Of a stretch of 13,290 nucleotides of DNA, positions 7,211 through 13,290 are shown one piece after another. The notes beneath the pieces were generated by a model, which saw nothing but the letters and a program-made list of their open reading frames with translations, was not told the DNA's origin and did not search any database. The position numbers and the translations under genes were made by a program. The DNA is from Methanoregulaceae archaeon (lineage in GTDB: Archaea; Halobacteriota; Methanomicrobia; Methanomicrobiales; Methanospirillaceae): contig DUGU01000223.1 in assembly GCA_013331215.1 (NCBI GenBank), positions 1-13,290 of the forward strand, given 5' to 3'. Position 1 is the first letter of the stretch; every line of letters starts with the position of its first letter.

Positions 7211-7537
7211 ATGGAGATCAATGAGAGCCTGAGAACCTTTCTCGAGACCGGAGAGGACTGGGAGCGGAAGAATACCACCGTACCCGGTGTGTACCTGATC
7301 AAGCTTCCGAAGACCCGCAATCGCCCCGCCTCGCTGGCGCTCGAGCTGAACCCGATCGGCGAGAGCGGCCTGCCCATCAAGCGCAAGGGGCTCATGATCA
7401 TGAGCGGCCACGAGCTCGAGGCGTTCCGCCGGCTCTTCGAGAATCCGAAGGTCGCGAGCGTGCTTGACGCGATCGACGACCTCTTCCCCGAGCGCCGGAA
7501 TGTCGGGAGGGCCGCAGACGACGTCGTCGAGATCTAG
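7211..7537 (+). CDS. Conserved-looking hypothetical protein
   Basis: A 108-aa soluble protein beginning MEINESLRTFLETGEDWERK. It has no signal peptide or membrane segment. The central part (VPGVYLIKLPK, then SLALELNPIG and KRKGLMIMSGHEL) reads like a small beta-sheet domain, followed by the helix ELEAFRRLFENPKVASVLDAID and a polar tail. It resembles uncharacterised methanogen proteins I have seen, but I cannot name a family. An in-frame ATG at 7190 would add MRYHHTA; I prefer 7211 because of the upstream box and the better N-terminus. Its last 38 nt overlap the start of the Nudix gene, so the two are probably translated together. Confidence 0.75.
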   Translation: MEINESLRTFLETGEDWERKNTTVPGVYLIKLPKTRNRPASLALELNPIGESGLPIKRKGLMIMSGHELEAFRRLFENPKVASVLDAIDDLFPERRNVGRAADDVVEI

Positions 7538-8378
7538 GACGCCGTTCTCGCTCGACGCACTCGACTTCGGCTTCAGGCCCGGGCCGCCCGGGCCTGACTC
7601 CCGCTACGTCTACCTGCAGGAAGACCGCGTTCTCCTCGACCGGACGGCGATGCGCGTCCTGAGTGCGGAGCCGCCGCCCTGCGGCGCCCCGATACTCCCT
7701 CTCGGGTGCTCGGGGGACGCGTCGGTCTCGGCCGTGCTCCTCGCGCCCGGCGACGCTCCCCCCGGCACGCTCGAGCCGGTCGGGCTCCGCGACCTCTCCG
7801 GGATGGTCGGAGACGAGGAGCTGGGCTGGGCCTCCCGTGCGGCCCAGCTCGCGTCCTTCGACCGGGACCACCGGTTCTGCGGCCGGTGCGGGAGGCCCGC
7901 CGCCCCAAGCCCGGTCGAGCACGCCCGGATCTGTACCGGCTGCGGCGCAACGGTCTACCCGCGACTCTCGCCGGCCGTGATCGTACTGGTCGAACGGGGT
8001 ACATCGTGCCTGCTCGCGCGCTCGCCGCGCTTTCCCTCCGGCGTCTACTCGGCCATCGCGGGCTTCGTCGAACCCGGGGAGACGGCCGAGCACGCGGCTG
8101 AGCGCGAGCTCGCCGAGGAGTGCGGCGTGGCGGCGACCGATCTCCGGTACGCGGGCTCGCAGCCCTGGCCGTTCCCGCACTCGCTGATGCTCGGCTTCTC
8201 CGCGACGTACGCGGGCGGCGAGGTCCGGGCAGACGGTATCGAGGTCGAGGACGCGGGCTGGTTCGAAGCCGACGCGCTGCCGACGCTCCCGGCAGCCGGC
8301 TCGATCGCGCGGCGGCTGATCGAGGAGTTCGCAGTCCGAGTCAATACCCGAGACTCTCTCCTATCAGGATCAGCGTGA
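7500..8378 (+). CDS. nudC: NudC-type NADH pyrophosphatase (Nudix hydrolase)
   Basis: A 292-aa protein of the NudC family, which hydrolyses NAD(H) to NMN(H) and AMP and, in bacteria, removes NAD caps from RNA. It has the three-part NudC layout: a variable N-terminal domain (to about 120); a zinc ribbon with C127-x2-C130 and C145-x2-C148; and a Nudix domain whose box at 188-210 fits GX5EX7REUXEEXGU exactly. The NudC signature SQPWPFPHS lies at 220-228, just after the box, and separates it from generic Nudix enzymes. The ATG at 7500 is the only usable start before the conserved N-terminal strand. It overlaps the upstream gene by 38 nt and the convergent LUD gene by 38 nt at its end. Activity on NADH versus NAD-capped RNA cannot be told from sequence. 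Confidence 0.9.
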   Translation: MSGGPQTTSSRSRTPFSLDALDFGFRPGPPGPDSRYVYLQEDRVLLDRTAMRVLSAEPPPCGAPILPLGCSGDASVSAVLLAPGDAPPGTLEPVGLRDLSGMVGDEELGWASRAAQLASFDRDHRFCGRCGRPAAPSPVEHARICTGCGATVYPRLSPAVIVLVERGTSCLLARSPRFPSGVYSAIAGFVEPGETAEHAAERELAEECGVAATDLRYAGSQPWPFPHSLMLGFSATYAGGEVRADGIEVEDAGWFEADALPTLPAAGSIARRLIEEFAVRVNTRDSLLSGSA

Positions 8379-9012
8379 CCCGATCCCTGGCCATCTCCTC
8401 CTCCAGAATCACGATATTCCCGATCTCGCTCGACATCCCGTAGACCCGCTTTGCCCGTTGCTGCTCCACGGGCAGGGCATACTCCCAGCACCGGGCCAGA
8501 GCGTCGTCGAGGGTCGGGGCGATCTTGTTCACCCCCGAGACCAGGACCAGGTGCCCGGCCGAATAGGGCCAGGCCCCGACCCGGCTCCCGGTCTTGTCGC
8601 ACCCGACGAGCTCACCCGTTGCGGCGATCGCCTGGACGCCCGAGAGGAACCAGTCGGCGGCCACGCCTCTCCGCCGAAGCGCTTCCCGCTTCTGATCGTC
8701 GTTCTCGGCCGTGATCACTGCGTGGTAGTCGCGCCACCCTTTCGGGTTCTCCTTGAGGAGCTGCTCGTAGCCGATCTCGTTCAGCGTCGTCGACGAGCCG
8801 TTCATCACCTCGGCCCCTTCGGGGATCAGGTCGAGCAGGGTCTGTCGTGCTCCGTCCGCTGTCGCGGTCCGGACCACGCGCACGTTCCGCGCTTCGATCG
8901 CCCCGACCGCTCTGTCGATCGTCGCCTCGTCCGGGACCCGACTCCACCGGTCGGGATCGACCTTCGCGTCCGCGATCAGGTTGACCGCGCTGTACTGAGT
9001 GACGGTTGCCAT
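8341..9012 (-). CDS. LUD-domain protein (LutC/YkgG-like)
   Basis: A 223-aa protein made of a single LUD domain (formerly DUF162). The fold is seen in LutC, part of the bacterial LutABC lactate oxidation system, but many archaeal genomes have it alone with no known role. Visible family segments are VMNGSSTTLNEIG (about 69-81), AITAENDDQKREAL, AGHLVLVSGVNKI with the following LDDAL helix, and the C-terminal YGMSSEIGNIVIL. The ATG at 9012 is preceded by GGGATGAG. No lutA or lutB partner is visible, so a lactate role is unsupported here. It is the last gene of the minus-strand sugar-phosphate block, 63 nt after the degenerate FBP aldolase/phosphatase gene, and its end overlaps nudC by 38 bp. Confidence 0.85.
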   Translation of the reverse strand: MATVTQYSAVNLIADAKVDPDRWSRVPDEATIDRAVGAIEARNVRVVRTATADGARQTLLDLIPEGAEVMNGSSTTLNEIGYEQLLKENPKGWRDYHAVITAENDDQKREALRRRGVAADWFLSGVQAIAATGELVGCDKTGSRVGAWPYSAGHLVLVSGVNKIAPTLDDALARCWEYALPVEQQRAKRVYGMSSEIGNIVILEEEMARDRVTLILIGESLGY

Positions 9013-9061
9013 CGGCTCATCCCGGTGACGGGAAGGGCGCTTACCGAGATAAGGCGTTCGG

Positions 9062-9075
9062 TGAAAAAGAGGAGG
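9062..9075 (-). terminator. T-tract downstream of the degenerate FBPA/P gene
   Basis: Immediately after the TAA stop, the minus strand reads CCTCCTCTTTTTCACC. A run of five T after a pyrimidine stretch is a plausible archaeal terminator and could reduce readthrough into the LUD gene. An adjacent 5-bp inverted repeat (ACCGA/TCGGT, within about 9040-9063) follows it. Confidence 0.35.
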
Positions 9076-10170
9076 TTATTCGAGCGGTCCCCACCGGTCC
9101 CTCAACTGCGTCTCGACCCCGGGTAGAGTCGTGTATTCCGTCTCCGGGAGCGAGAGCCGGTGCGGCTCGAACGGTCCGTGGGCCCCGAGCATGTCAGCGA
9201 GCTCGATGCACCTGCTCCGGACGAGGTCGAAGCCCGGGTCGTCGAACATGTCCGCGGGGCCGATCAGCTTTCCCTCGGAGACCTGGAACCCGAGGCAGGT
9301 CGCGCGCGGGGGGCCGTCGCCGACGGTGCAGCCCGCATCGCAGACGGCGACGGGCATCAGCGGAGCATGACGGCCACTCCGCAGCCCGCTGGCGATAAGG
9401 AACGGTGTCGTGAACGGGGTCAGGCACTCGCCGACGGCGGGAAACCCCGACTCCGATCGGACGATCATGACCGGGGCACTCGCACCGGCATGCATGCGTC
9501 CGGATCTGTCCGGGCGCGGGATCGAGGTCGAGGCAGCGATCGCGCCCTCCTTCGAGAAGACGTGCCGGACGACGTACCGCGACGACGCGCCGAGGCAGGC
9601 GAGCAGGTCGTACGACTCGTTCGGCGTCCGGAAAAAGGCCTTCCGGCACGCGATAAGGTCGTGGACCTCGAAGACGAACCCGTCGCGCATGGCCGGCTCG
9701 CGAACAAGCCCGGGCGTGGTGAAGGGGTCGGCGAAGGTTCGGAAGAGGTGGAAGTTCCAGGCGCCCGCCCGGGCCGGGGCGACCATGAACAAAAGCACGG
9801 GCTCCGACTCCCGCTCTTCGAACTCCATCTCGGCTGCCCCCTGGACGGCGTCCAGAGAAAAGTCCCGATCCACGCCGTGGAGCTTCAACCCCGTTGCGAT
9901 CTCCGCGCAGGAGTGGAGGACGTTGCCTGCCAGGCTGCGTACTTCCTCGTCGCCGACGCCACGCGCGTGGGTCATCACGAGCTCGAGCCCGGCGCCGCAG
10001 CGGGCGACGAACGAGTCGATGAGCAGCCCGCCTTCCTGCTCCTTCAGGCGCTTCGCCGCCTCCTCGAGCAGGCGCGGGTGGGCACGCGAGGGGCCCGGGA
10101 AGGACCCGACGCCGGCCCCGATAACGGAAATGGTGGTCTTCATCCCCTCACGGAGGAGTAGTTTCCGCAT
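9076..10170 (-). CDS. Degenerate FBP aldolase/phosphatase paralog, probably catalytically inactive
   Basis: This 364-aa protein aligns along its length with the archaeal bifunctional fructose-1,6-bisphosphate aldolase/phosphatase (class V FBPase). It keeps MKTTISVI, ADPFTTPGLV, DGFVFEV, PVMIVR, GPADMFDDP, HGPFEPHRL and EYTTLPGV. The active site is not kept. Using Sulfolobus numbering from memory, D11 is G20, H18 is P27, D52-D53 are A60-G61, Q95 is R102, D132 is A131, Y229 is H227, Schiff-base K232 is A230 and D233-D234 are S231-A232. The lid loop with SGNVRGLGPG is about seven residues shorter. The frame is intact, so this is not a decayed pseudogene. GGTGA lies 9 nt before the ATG at 10170; homologs start at the equivalent of the ATG at 10143. 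It sits behind intact aldolase and FBPase genes. A regulatory or ligand-binding role is a guess. Confidence 0.88.
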   Translation of the reverse strand: MRKLLLREGMKTTISVIGAGVGSFPGPSRAHPRLLEEAAKRLKEQEGGLLIDSFVARCGAGLELVMTHARGVGDEEVRSLAGNVLHSCAEIATGLKLHGVDRDFSLDAVQGAAEMEFEERESEPVLLFMVAPARAGAWNFHLFRTFADPFTTPGLVREPAMRDGFVFEVHDLIACRKAFFRTPNESYDLLACLGASSRYVVRHVFSKEGAIAASTSIPRPDRSGRMHAGASAPVMIVRSESGFPAVGECLTPFTTPFLIASGLRSGRHAPLMPVAVCDAGCTVGDGPPRATCLGFQVSEGKLIGPADMFDDPGFDLVRSRCIELADMLGAHGPFEPHRLSLPETEYTTLPGVETQLRDRWGPLE

Positions 10171-10185
10171 GGCGGGTCTTCACCG

Positions 10186-10206
10186 TTTCCCCGCGGTCCG
10201 GGGAAA
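10186..10206. promoter_or_regulatory. Perfect inverted repeat upstream of the degenerate FBPA/P gene
   Basis: TTTCCCCG (10186-10193) and CGGGGAAA (10199-10206) form a perfect 8-bp inverted repeat with a 5-nt spacer. On the minus strand it lies between a TATA-like TTCTATTTT (about 10203-10213) and the Shine-Dalgarno GGTGA (10184-10180). If that TATA-like box is a promoter, the repeat spans the region before the transcription start, a classical repressor position. The box could instead be the T-rich terminator of the preceding fbp gene, and the repeat a hairpin in the transcript beside the ribosome-binding site. Confidence 0.45.
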
Positions 10207-10241
10207 ATAGAATTGGGCCGCCGGGCCGGCTCACGCGCGCC

Positions 10242-11129
10242 TTACCGGCAGCACGACGTCACCCGACAGATGATCGACTTACTGCCGATGTAGATGGGGA
10301 CCTTCTGGTGGACGCGCTCGGGCTGGACTTCGAGGAGGAGCCGCTCGCCGTCCGTGCAGACGCCGCCCGCCTCGTGTGCGAGGAACCCCATGGGGTTCGC
10401 CTCGAAGAGGAGGCGGAGCTTCCCTTCCTTTCCCGGCACGCAGGGATAGCAATAGACCCCGCCGTAGGTGAGGATCTGGTGGAAGTCGGCGACGAACGCG
10501 CCGGAGTACCGGAGCTTGCCGCCGTCCTGCTCGATACTCTCGATAAACCGGCAGTGGGCATCGGTCCAGGTGGGCTTCCCGCCGCCCGAACCGTAGAGCT
10601 TCCCCTCGGGCATCCGGACGTTCTCGTGGAGCATGCGGTACTGGCCGTCGTCGGCCAGCGCGAAGACCTGGACGCCCTCGCCGACGGAGAGCGTCAGCGT
10701 GGTCATGGGGCCGTAGAGTATGTAGAACGCGGCCTTCAGCCGCTCGCCGGGCTGAAGAACGGAGCCGTCGAAGACGCCGACGATAGTGCCGACGGCCAGG
10801 TTGACCTTGACAAGCGAGGAGCCGTCGAGCGGGTCCATGACGATGCCGAGCGTGCCGCGCGCGTTCGGGAACCGGACGATCTCCTCCTGCTCCTCCGAGG
10901 CGAGCTCTGCCACGAGCCCCGACGCCCCGATAACCCTGGTCAGGTGTCGGTCGGCCCAGATGTCCATGGCGGCCTGCTCCTCGCCCGAGACGTTCTCGGT
11001 TCCGACGTAGGCCTGGTTCGTGATGAACGCGGCCCGGATCGGCACGGCCTGGTCGGCGATCAGATCGATGAGGTCCTTGATGTCTTCCGAGGCGGCCGTA
11101 CCGTCGAGGTACTCGCGGAGCGTGACCAT
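10242..11129 (-). CDS. fbp: Fructose-1,6-bisphosphatase, class I type
   Basis: A 295-aa phosphatase that converts fructose-1,6-bisphosphate to fructose-6-phosphate in gluconeogenesis. The metal and phosphate motifs of the FBPase/inositol monophosphatase superfamily are present: SEE (78-80), DPLDGSS (99-105), the substrate-binding segment KLRYSGAFVADFHQIL (205-220) and LLFEANPMGFLAHEAGG (240-256), which supplies the late metal-binding Glu at 243. These are features of class I FBPase proper rather than of the archaeal IMPase-like FBPases. The ATG at 11129 lies 7 nt after the aldolase stop codon, with GTGAGG 5 nt upstream, so the two genes form an operon. The downstream neighbour is the degenerate FBP aldolase/phosphatase paralog. 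The last residues CRVTSCCR carry three cysteines, possibly redox-sensitive (speculative). Confidence 0.93.
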   Translation of the reverse strand: MVTLREYLDGTAASEDIKDLIDLIADQAVPIRAAFITNQAYVGTENVSGEEQAAMDIWADRHLTRVIGASGLVAELASEEQEEIVRFPNARGTLGIVMDPLDGSSLVKVNLAVGTIVGVFDGSVLQPGERLKAAFYILYGPMTTLTLSVGEGVQVFALADDGQYRMLHENVRMPEGKLYGSGGGKPTWTDAHCRFIESIEQDGGKLRYSGAFVADFHQILTYGGVYCYPCVPGKEGKLRLLFEANPMGFLAHEAGGVCTDGERLLLEVQPERVHQKVPIYIGSKSIICRVTSCCR

Positions 11130-11136
11130 GTCGGCC

Positions 11137-12066
11137 TCACGTGGAGGGGGCCGCGAGGAGGGCGGCCGCCTCCTCGACGGTCTTCCCCTCGACCGTGATC
11201 GCGTAGATCGCGTTGCACATGGCGACCGCGGCCGGAAGCGACTTCTGGTGGATGTTCCGGCCGGTCGCGTTGCCCGAGGCGCACCCGATGTTGATCTGGT
11301 CGTAGAGCCCCTCGAGGAACTTCCGCTCGTCCGTGGACGAGCCGCCGGCGCAGACGACCTTGGTCCGGCCCGCGGCCTTCGTCGCCTCGCAGAGGAGGAG
11401 GGCCGGGTTCTCTCCCTCTTTCTTGGGCGCGTTCACCTTGACGAAGTCCGCGCCGAGGGTCGCGGCAACGCCGGCCGCTCCGGCGATCAGGTGCGGGTCC
11501 TTCTCGTCCTTCACCGCGGCGCCCCGCGGGTAGATCCAGAGCACGACCAGGAGCCCCTCGTTGTGGGCCTCGAAGATCGCCTCGGCCGCCTCGCGGAGCA
11601 TCTGCGGCTCGAAGGTCGAGCCGAGGTAGATGGTGTACCCGACGGCCGCGATCTTCAGGCCGGAGCGATCGCGGACCTTCGCCACCTGCTTGACCGTCCA
11701 GAGGGCGCCCGAGAACGGGTCCTGCTGGGCTGTCTTGACGAGGTGCGTCTTGGAGTTGAGTTTGACCAGGTACGGAACCTTCGGGTAGTCCATGCCGTAC
11801 CGGGCGATGAGGCCGAGCTGGGTCGCGAAGACCCCGATCCGGGCCTGGTCCGCGATCCTGAAGAGATGCTCGGGATCGGCGTCGTCCTCGTGGATCCCCT
11901 CGCCGTAGAAGTCGTCGTTGAGGTGCTCCACTTTCTGGTCGCCGGCAAAGAGCATCAGTCGTCCGCTGTCGTGGGTGATCAGCCGGTAGTTCTCGATGTA
12001 AGTCTCGCGAGCCTTCGACGGGACGTCGCAGGGCACGAAGATCTGCTCCTTATCCTTTTCCTTCAC
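11137..12066 (-). CDS. Archaeal class I fructose-bisphosphate aldolase (DhnA/DeoC-LacD type)
   Basis: A 309-aa Schiff-base aldolase that splits or forms fructose-1,6-bisphosphate. Visible features of this archaeal class I group are LMLFAGDQKVEHL (37-49, with D43 and K45), KLNSKTHL (102-109), LWIYPRG (176-182), the likely Schiff-base Lys210 in DFVKVNAPK, and the phosphate-binding ASGNATGRNIHQ segment (263-274). I chose the GTG at 12066 because AGGAGGTTGAT lies right upstream at ideal spacing; the frame stays open to 12177 but the added residues have no aldolase character. A related Methanocaldococcus enzyme (MJ1585) also makes 6-deoxy-5-ketofructose-1-phosphate for aromatic amino acid synthesis, so a second role is possible. 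It is followed after 7 nt by fbp. Confidence 0.88.
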   Translation of the reverse strand: MKEKDKEQIFVPCDVPSKARETYIENYRLITHDSGRLMLFAGDQKVEHLNDDFYGEGIHEDDADPEHLFRIADQARIGVFATQLGLIARYGMDYPKVPYLVKLNSKTHLVKTAQQDPFSGALWTVKQVAKVRDRSGLKIAAVGYTIYLGSTFEPQMLREAAEAIFEAHNEGLLVVLWIYPRGAAVKDEKDPHLIAGAAGVAATLGADFVKVNAPKKEGENPALLLCEATKAAGRTKVVCAGGSSTDERKFLEGLYDQINIGCASGNATGRNIHQKSLPAAVAMCNAIYAITVEGKTVEEAAALLAAPST

Positions 12067-12313
12067 GATAATCAACCTCCTCTTTACTATCACTATGCGT
12101 CGATCGTGGTAATCATCGATTGCATCAACGGATGGGAACAAGAATGTGTCGTTTCGATGTTCGCAGGTTGCGTTCATGACTGCGGATCCCCTCCCGGTAC
12201 TCGACCCTCTTGTCCCTGTCAGGATTGCTCTACCGGGGAGGTTGCGGGCTAAGAGTTCCGGTCGTGCCCGGAAGTGCTAACCTCCCTCATTGCCGGGACA
12301 TGAAGGGCGAGGA
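12067..12313 (-). other. Non-coding gap between the phosphofructokinase and aldolase genes
   Basis: Apart from the aldolase ribosome-binding site, this 247-bp gap shows no gene on either strand that I would trust. TTCCGG (12256-12261) and CCGGAA (12268-12273) form a 6-bp hairpin about 45 nt after the phosphofructokinase stop, without a T-tract. The part nearest the aldolase (about 12085-12165) is clearly less GC-rich than its surroundings and probably holds the aldolase promoter, but I see no clean TATA box. Confidence 0.4.
12071..12081 (-). promoter_or_regulatory. Strong Shine-Dalgarno sequence that decides the aldolase start
   Basis: The minus strand reads AGGAGGTTGAT here, nearly the full complement of an archaeal 16S rRNA 3' end (AGGAGGTGAT). 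GGAGG ends 9 nt before the GTG at 12066-12064. It fixes this GTG as the start against the upstream ATG at 12177 and the TTG at 12075. Confidence 0.75.
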
Positions 12314-13290
12314 TCAGAAGAAGATCTTCGCCATGGTGAAGAGGTCCATATCGACCGTCTTCAGGCGGCAGACATCGGCGAGCGGCACGGGCACGATCCG
12401 GTCCCCCTGCTGGGCCACCATGACGCCGAAGTTCCCCCCGGCGATCTGCTCGATCGCCGTGACGCCGAACCGCGAGGCGAGGACACGGTCGTGTGCCGTC
12501 GGAGAGCCGCCCCGCTGCACGTGCCCGAGGACGGTCACCCGCGTCTCTACGCCGAGCCGCCGCTCGAGTTCCCTGCCGAGAAGCTGGCCGATTCCCCCGA
12601 GTTGCTCGTGGCCGAACTCGTCGACCCTCTGCGATGAGGTCACGGCCTCGCTCATCTCCTTCGGCCTGGCCCCTTCGGCCACGACGACGATCGAGAACTT
12701 TTTTCCGCGGTTGAACCGGCCCCGGAGGCTGTCGCAGACCTCGTCGAAGTCGAAGGGAACCTCGGGGATGAGGATCTGGTCGGCACCGCCGGCGATGCCG
12801 GAGAAGGTCGCGATCCAGCCCGCGTGCCGCCCCATCACCTCGAGCACCATGATCCGCTGGTGGGACTCGGCCGTCGTGTGGAGGCGGTCGATGGCGTCCG
12901 TGACGATCGAGACGGCGGTATCGAACCCGAAGGTGTAGTCGGTGCAGGAGAGGTCGTTGTCGATGGTCTTCGGGATCCCGATCACCCGAATGCCCATCTC
13001 GTGCAATCGTGCGGCGACGCTCAGGGTATCGTCTCCCCCGATCGCGATCAGGACGTCGATCCCGAACTTCTCGAGGTGCATCAGCATCCGGGCGACGTCC
13101 TCCTCGCTCTTGAACGGGTTCGTCCGCGACGTGCCGAGGATGGTCCCTCCCTTGGGCAGGATCCCGGTGACCGAGCAGTCCGTGAGCGGCTCGACCTTGC
13201 CCTCGACGATCCCCTTCCAGCCGTTCCGGATCCCGATCACGGAGTAGTTGTGCCGGTGAGCGGTCTTGACGACCGCCCGGATGACCGCGT
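12314..13290 (-). CDS. 6-phosphofructokinase, probably pyrophosphate-dependent (5' partial)
   Basis: A PfkA-family phosphofructokinase that interconverts fructose-6-phosphate and fructose-1,6-bisphosphate. The frame runs off the right edge; 324 residues are visible, the first being AVIRAVVKTAHRHNYSVIG, so roughly the first 10-20 residues with the GGD(C/A)PGxN loop are missing. Motifs present are GILPKGGTILGTSR, GGDDT (codons near 13039-13025), PKTIDND with the catalytic Asp (near 12973-12953), MGRHAGWIA and LGHVQRGGSP. The residues at the two phosphoryl-donor positions are Asp (GGDD, where ATP enzymes have GGDG) and Lys (PKTIDND, where ATP enzymes have PGTIDND). In this family that pair marks pyrophosphate-dependent, reversible enzymes (EC 2.7.1.90). 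The GTG at 13240 is an internal Val codon, not the start. Confidence 0.92.
   Translation of the reverse strand, partial: AVIRAVVKTAHRHNYSVIGIRNGWKGIVEGKVEPLTDCSVTGILPKGGTILGTSRTNPFKSEEDVARMLMHLEKFGIDVLIAIGGDDTLSVAARLHEMGIRVIGIPKTIDNDLSCTDYTFGFDTAVSIVTDAIDRLHTTAESHQRIMVLEVMGRHAGWIATFSGIAGGADQILIPEVPFDFDEVCDSLRGRFNRGKKFSIVVVAEGARPKEMSEAVTSSQRVDEFGHEQLGGIGQLLGRELERRLGVETRVTVLGHVQRGGSPTAHDRVLASRFGVTAIEQIAGGNFGVMVAQQGDRIVPVPLADVCRLKTVDMDLFTMAKIFF

Noticed and set aside
7118..7411. N-terminal extension of the small membrane protein to 156 aa
   Set aside because: It would run antisense through the divergent gene and its promoter, with sequence of shadow character; the membrane hairpin begins at the ATG at 7117.
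9076..10170. Treating the degenerate FBPA/P gene as an ordinary pseudogene or sequencing error
   Set aside because: The frame is intact for 364 codons, flanking structural motifs are well kept, and the changes are concentrated on catalytic positions, which random decay or sequencing error would not produce.
10308..11198. Long plus-strand open frame opposite fbp, with similar ones at 9160-10161 and 11020-12252
   Set aside because: They are antisense shadows of high-GC genes with low-complexity translations; the minus-strand genes have clear family motifs.
12067..12177. Upstream ATG giving the aldolase 37 more residues
   Set aside because: The near-perfect Shine-Dalgarno sequence at 12071-12081 points to the GTG at 12066, and the added residues resemble nothing in aldolases.
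1..13290. CRISPR arrays, tRNA or rRNA genes, insertion sequences, defence systems, attachment sites
   Set aside because: I saw no regularly spaced direct repeats, cloverleaf or rRNA-like sequence, transposase or integrase motifs, or terminal inverted repeats anywhere in the window.

Overview
The window is GC-rich and archaeal. It carries the archaeal sliding clamp (PCNA) and the large subunit of the archaeal/eukaryal DNA primase side by side, AT-rich TATA-like boxes upstream of genes, GTG starts, and archaeal-type gluconeogenic genes. The gene set and protein style (MoaA beginning MLTDPSGR, RlmE beginning MGSQWGQD, high GC) fit a methanogenic euryarchaeon, most likely Methanomicrobiales (Methanoculleus-like). 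That placement is inference; no marker gene for methanogenesis lies in the window.

Layout from left to right. (1) At 1-40 there may be the first codons of a minus-strand exported protein; an AT-rich island follows, then a plus-strand lipoprotein with propeller-like repeats (267-1628). (2) A tightly packed minus-strand operon reads rlmE (23S rRNA methyltransferase), moaA (molybdopterin biosynthesis), asnB (asparagine synthetase), with an 11-nt overlap and then a 1-nt gap. (3) A 142-bp divergent region rich in inverted repeats separates rlmE from the plus-strand replication pair pcn-priL. (4) A short accessory stretch holds a 58-aa two-helix membrane protein, a conserved-looking protein of unknown function and a NudC-type Nudix hydrolase; several of these genes overlap. 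(5) A long minus-strand block of sugar-phosphate metabolism reads, in transcription order, a phosphofructokinase with the residue signature of pyrophosphate-dependent enzymes (5' end outside the window), a class I (Schiff-base) aldolase, a FBPase with the DPLDGSS motif, a divergent relative of the bifunctional FBP aldolase/phosphatase, and a LUD-domain (LutC-like) protein.

The most striking item is the divergent FBP aldolase/phosphatase relative at 9076-10170. It aligns with that family along its length and keeps the family's structural motifs, yet nearly every catalytic position I can align (metal-binding Asp/His/Gln, the Schiff-base Lys and its Tyr partner) is replaced. It therefore looks like a pseudoenzyme or repurposed paralog. 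It lies directly downstream of intact, separate aldolase and FBPase genes and behind an operator-like inverted repeat. Together, the PPi-type PFK, aldolase and FBPase can run the fructose-6-phosphate/triose-phosphate segment in both directions, and the degenerate protein may have a regulatory or structural role there (inference).
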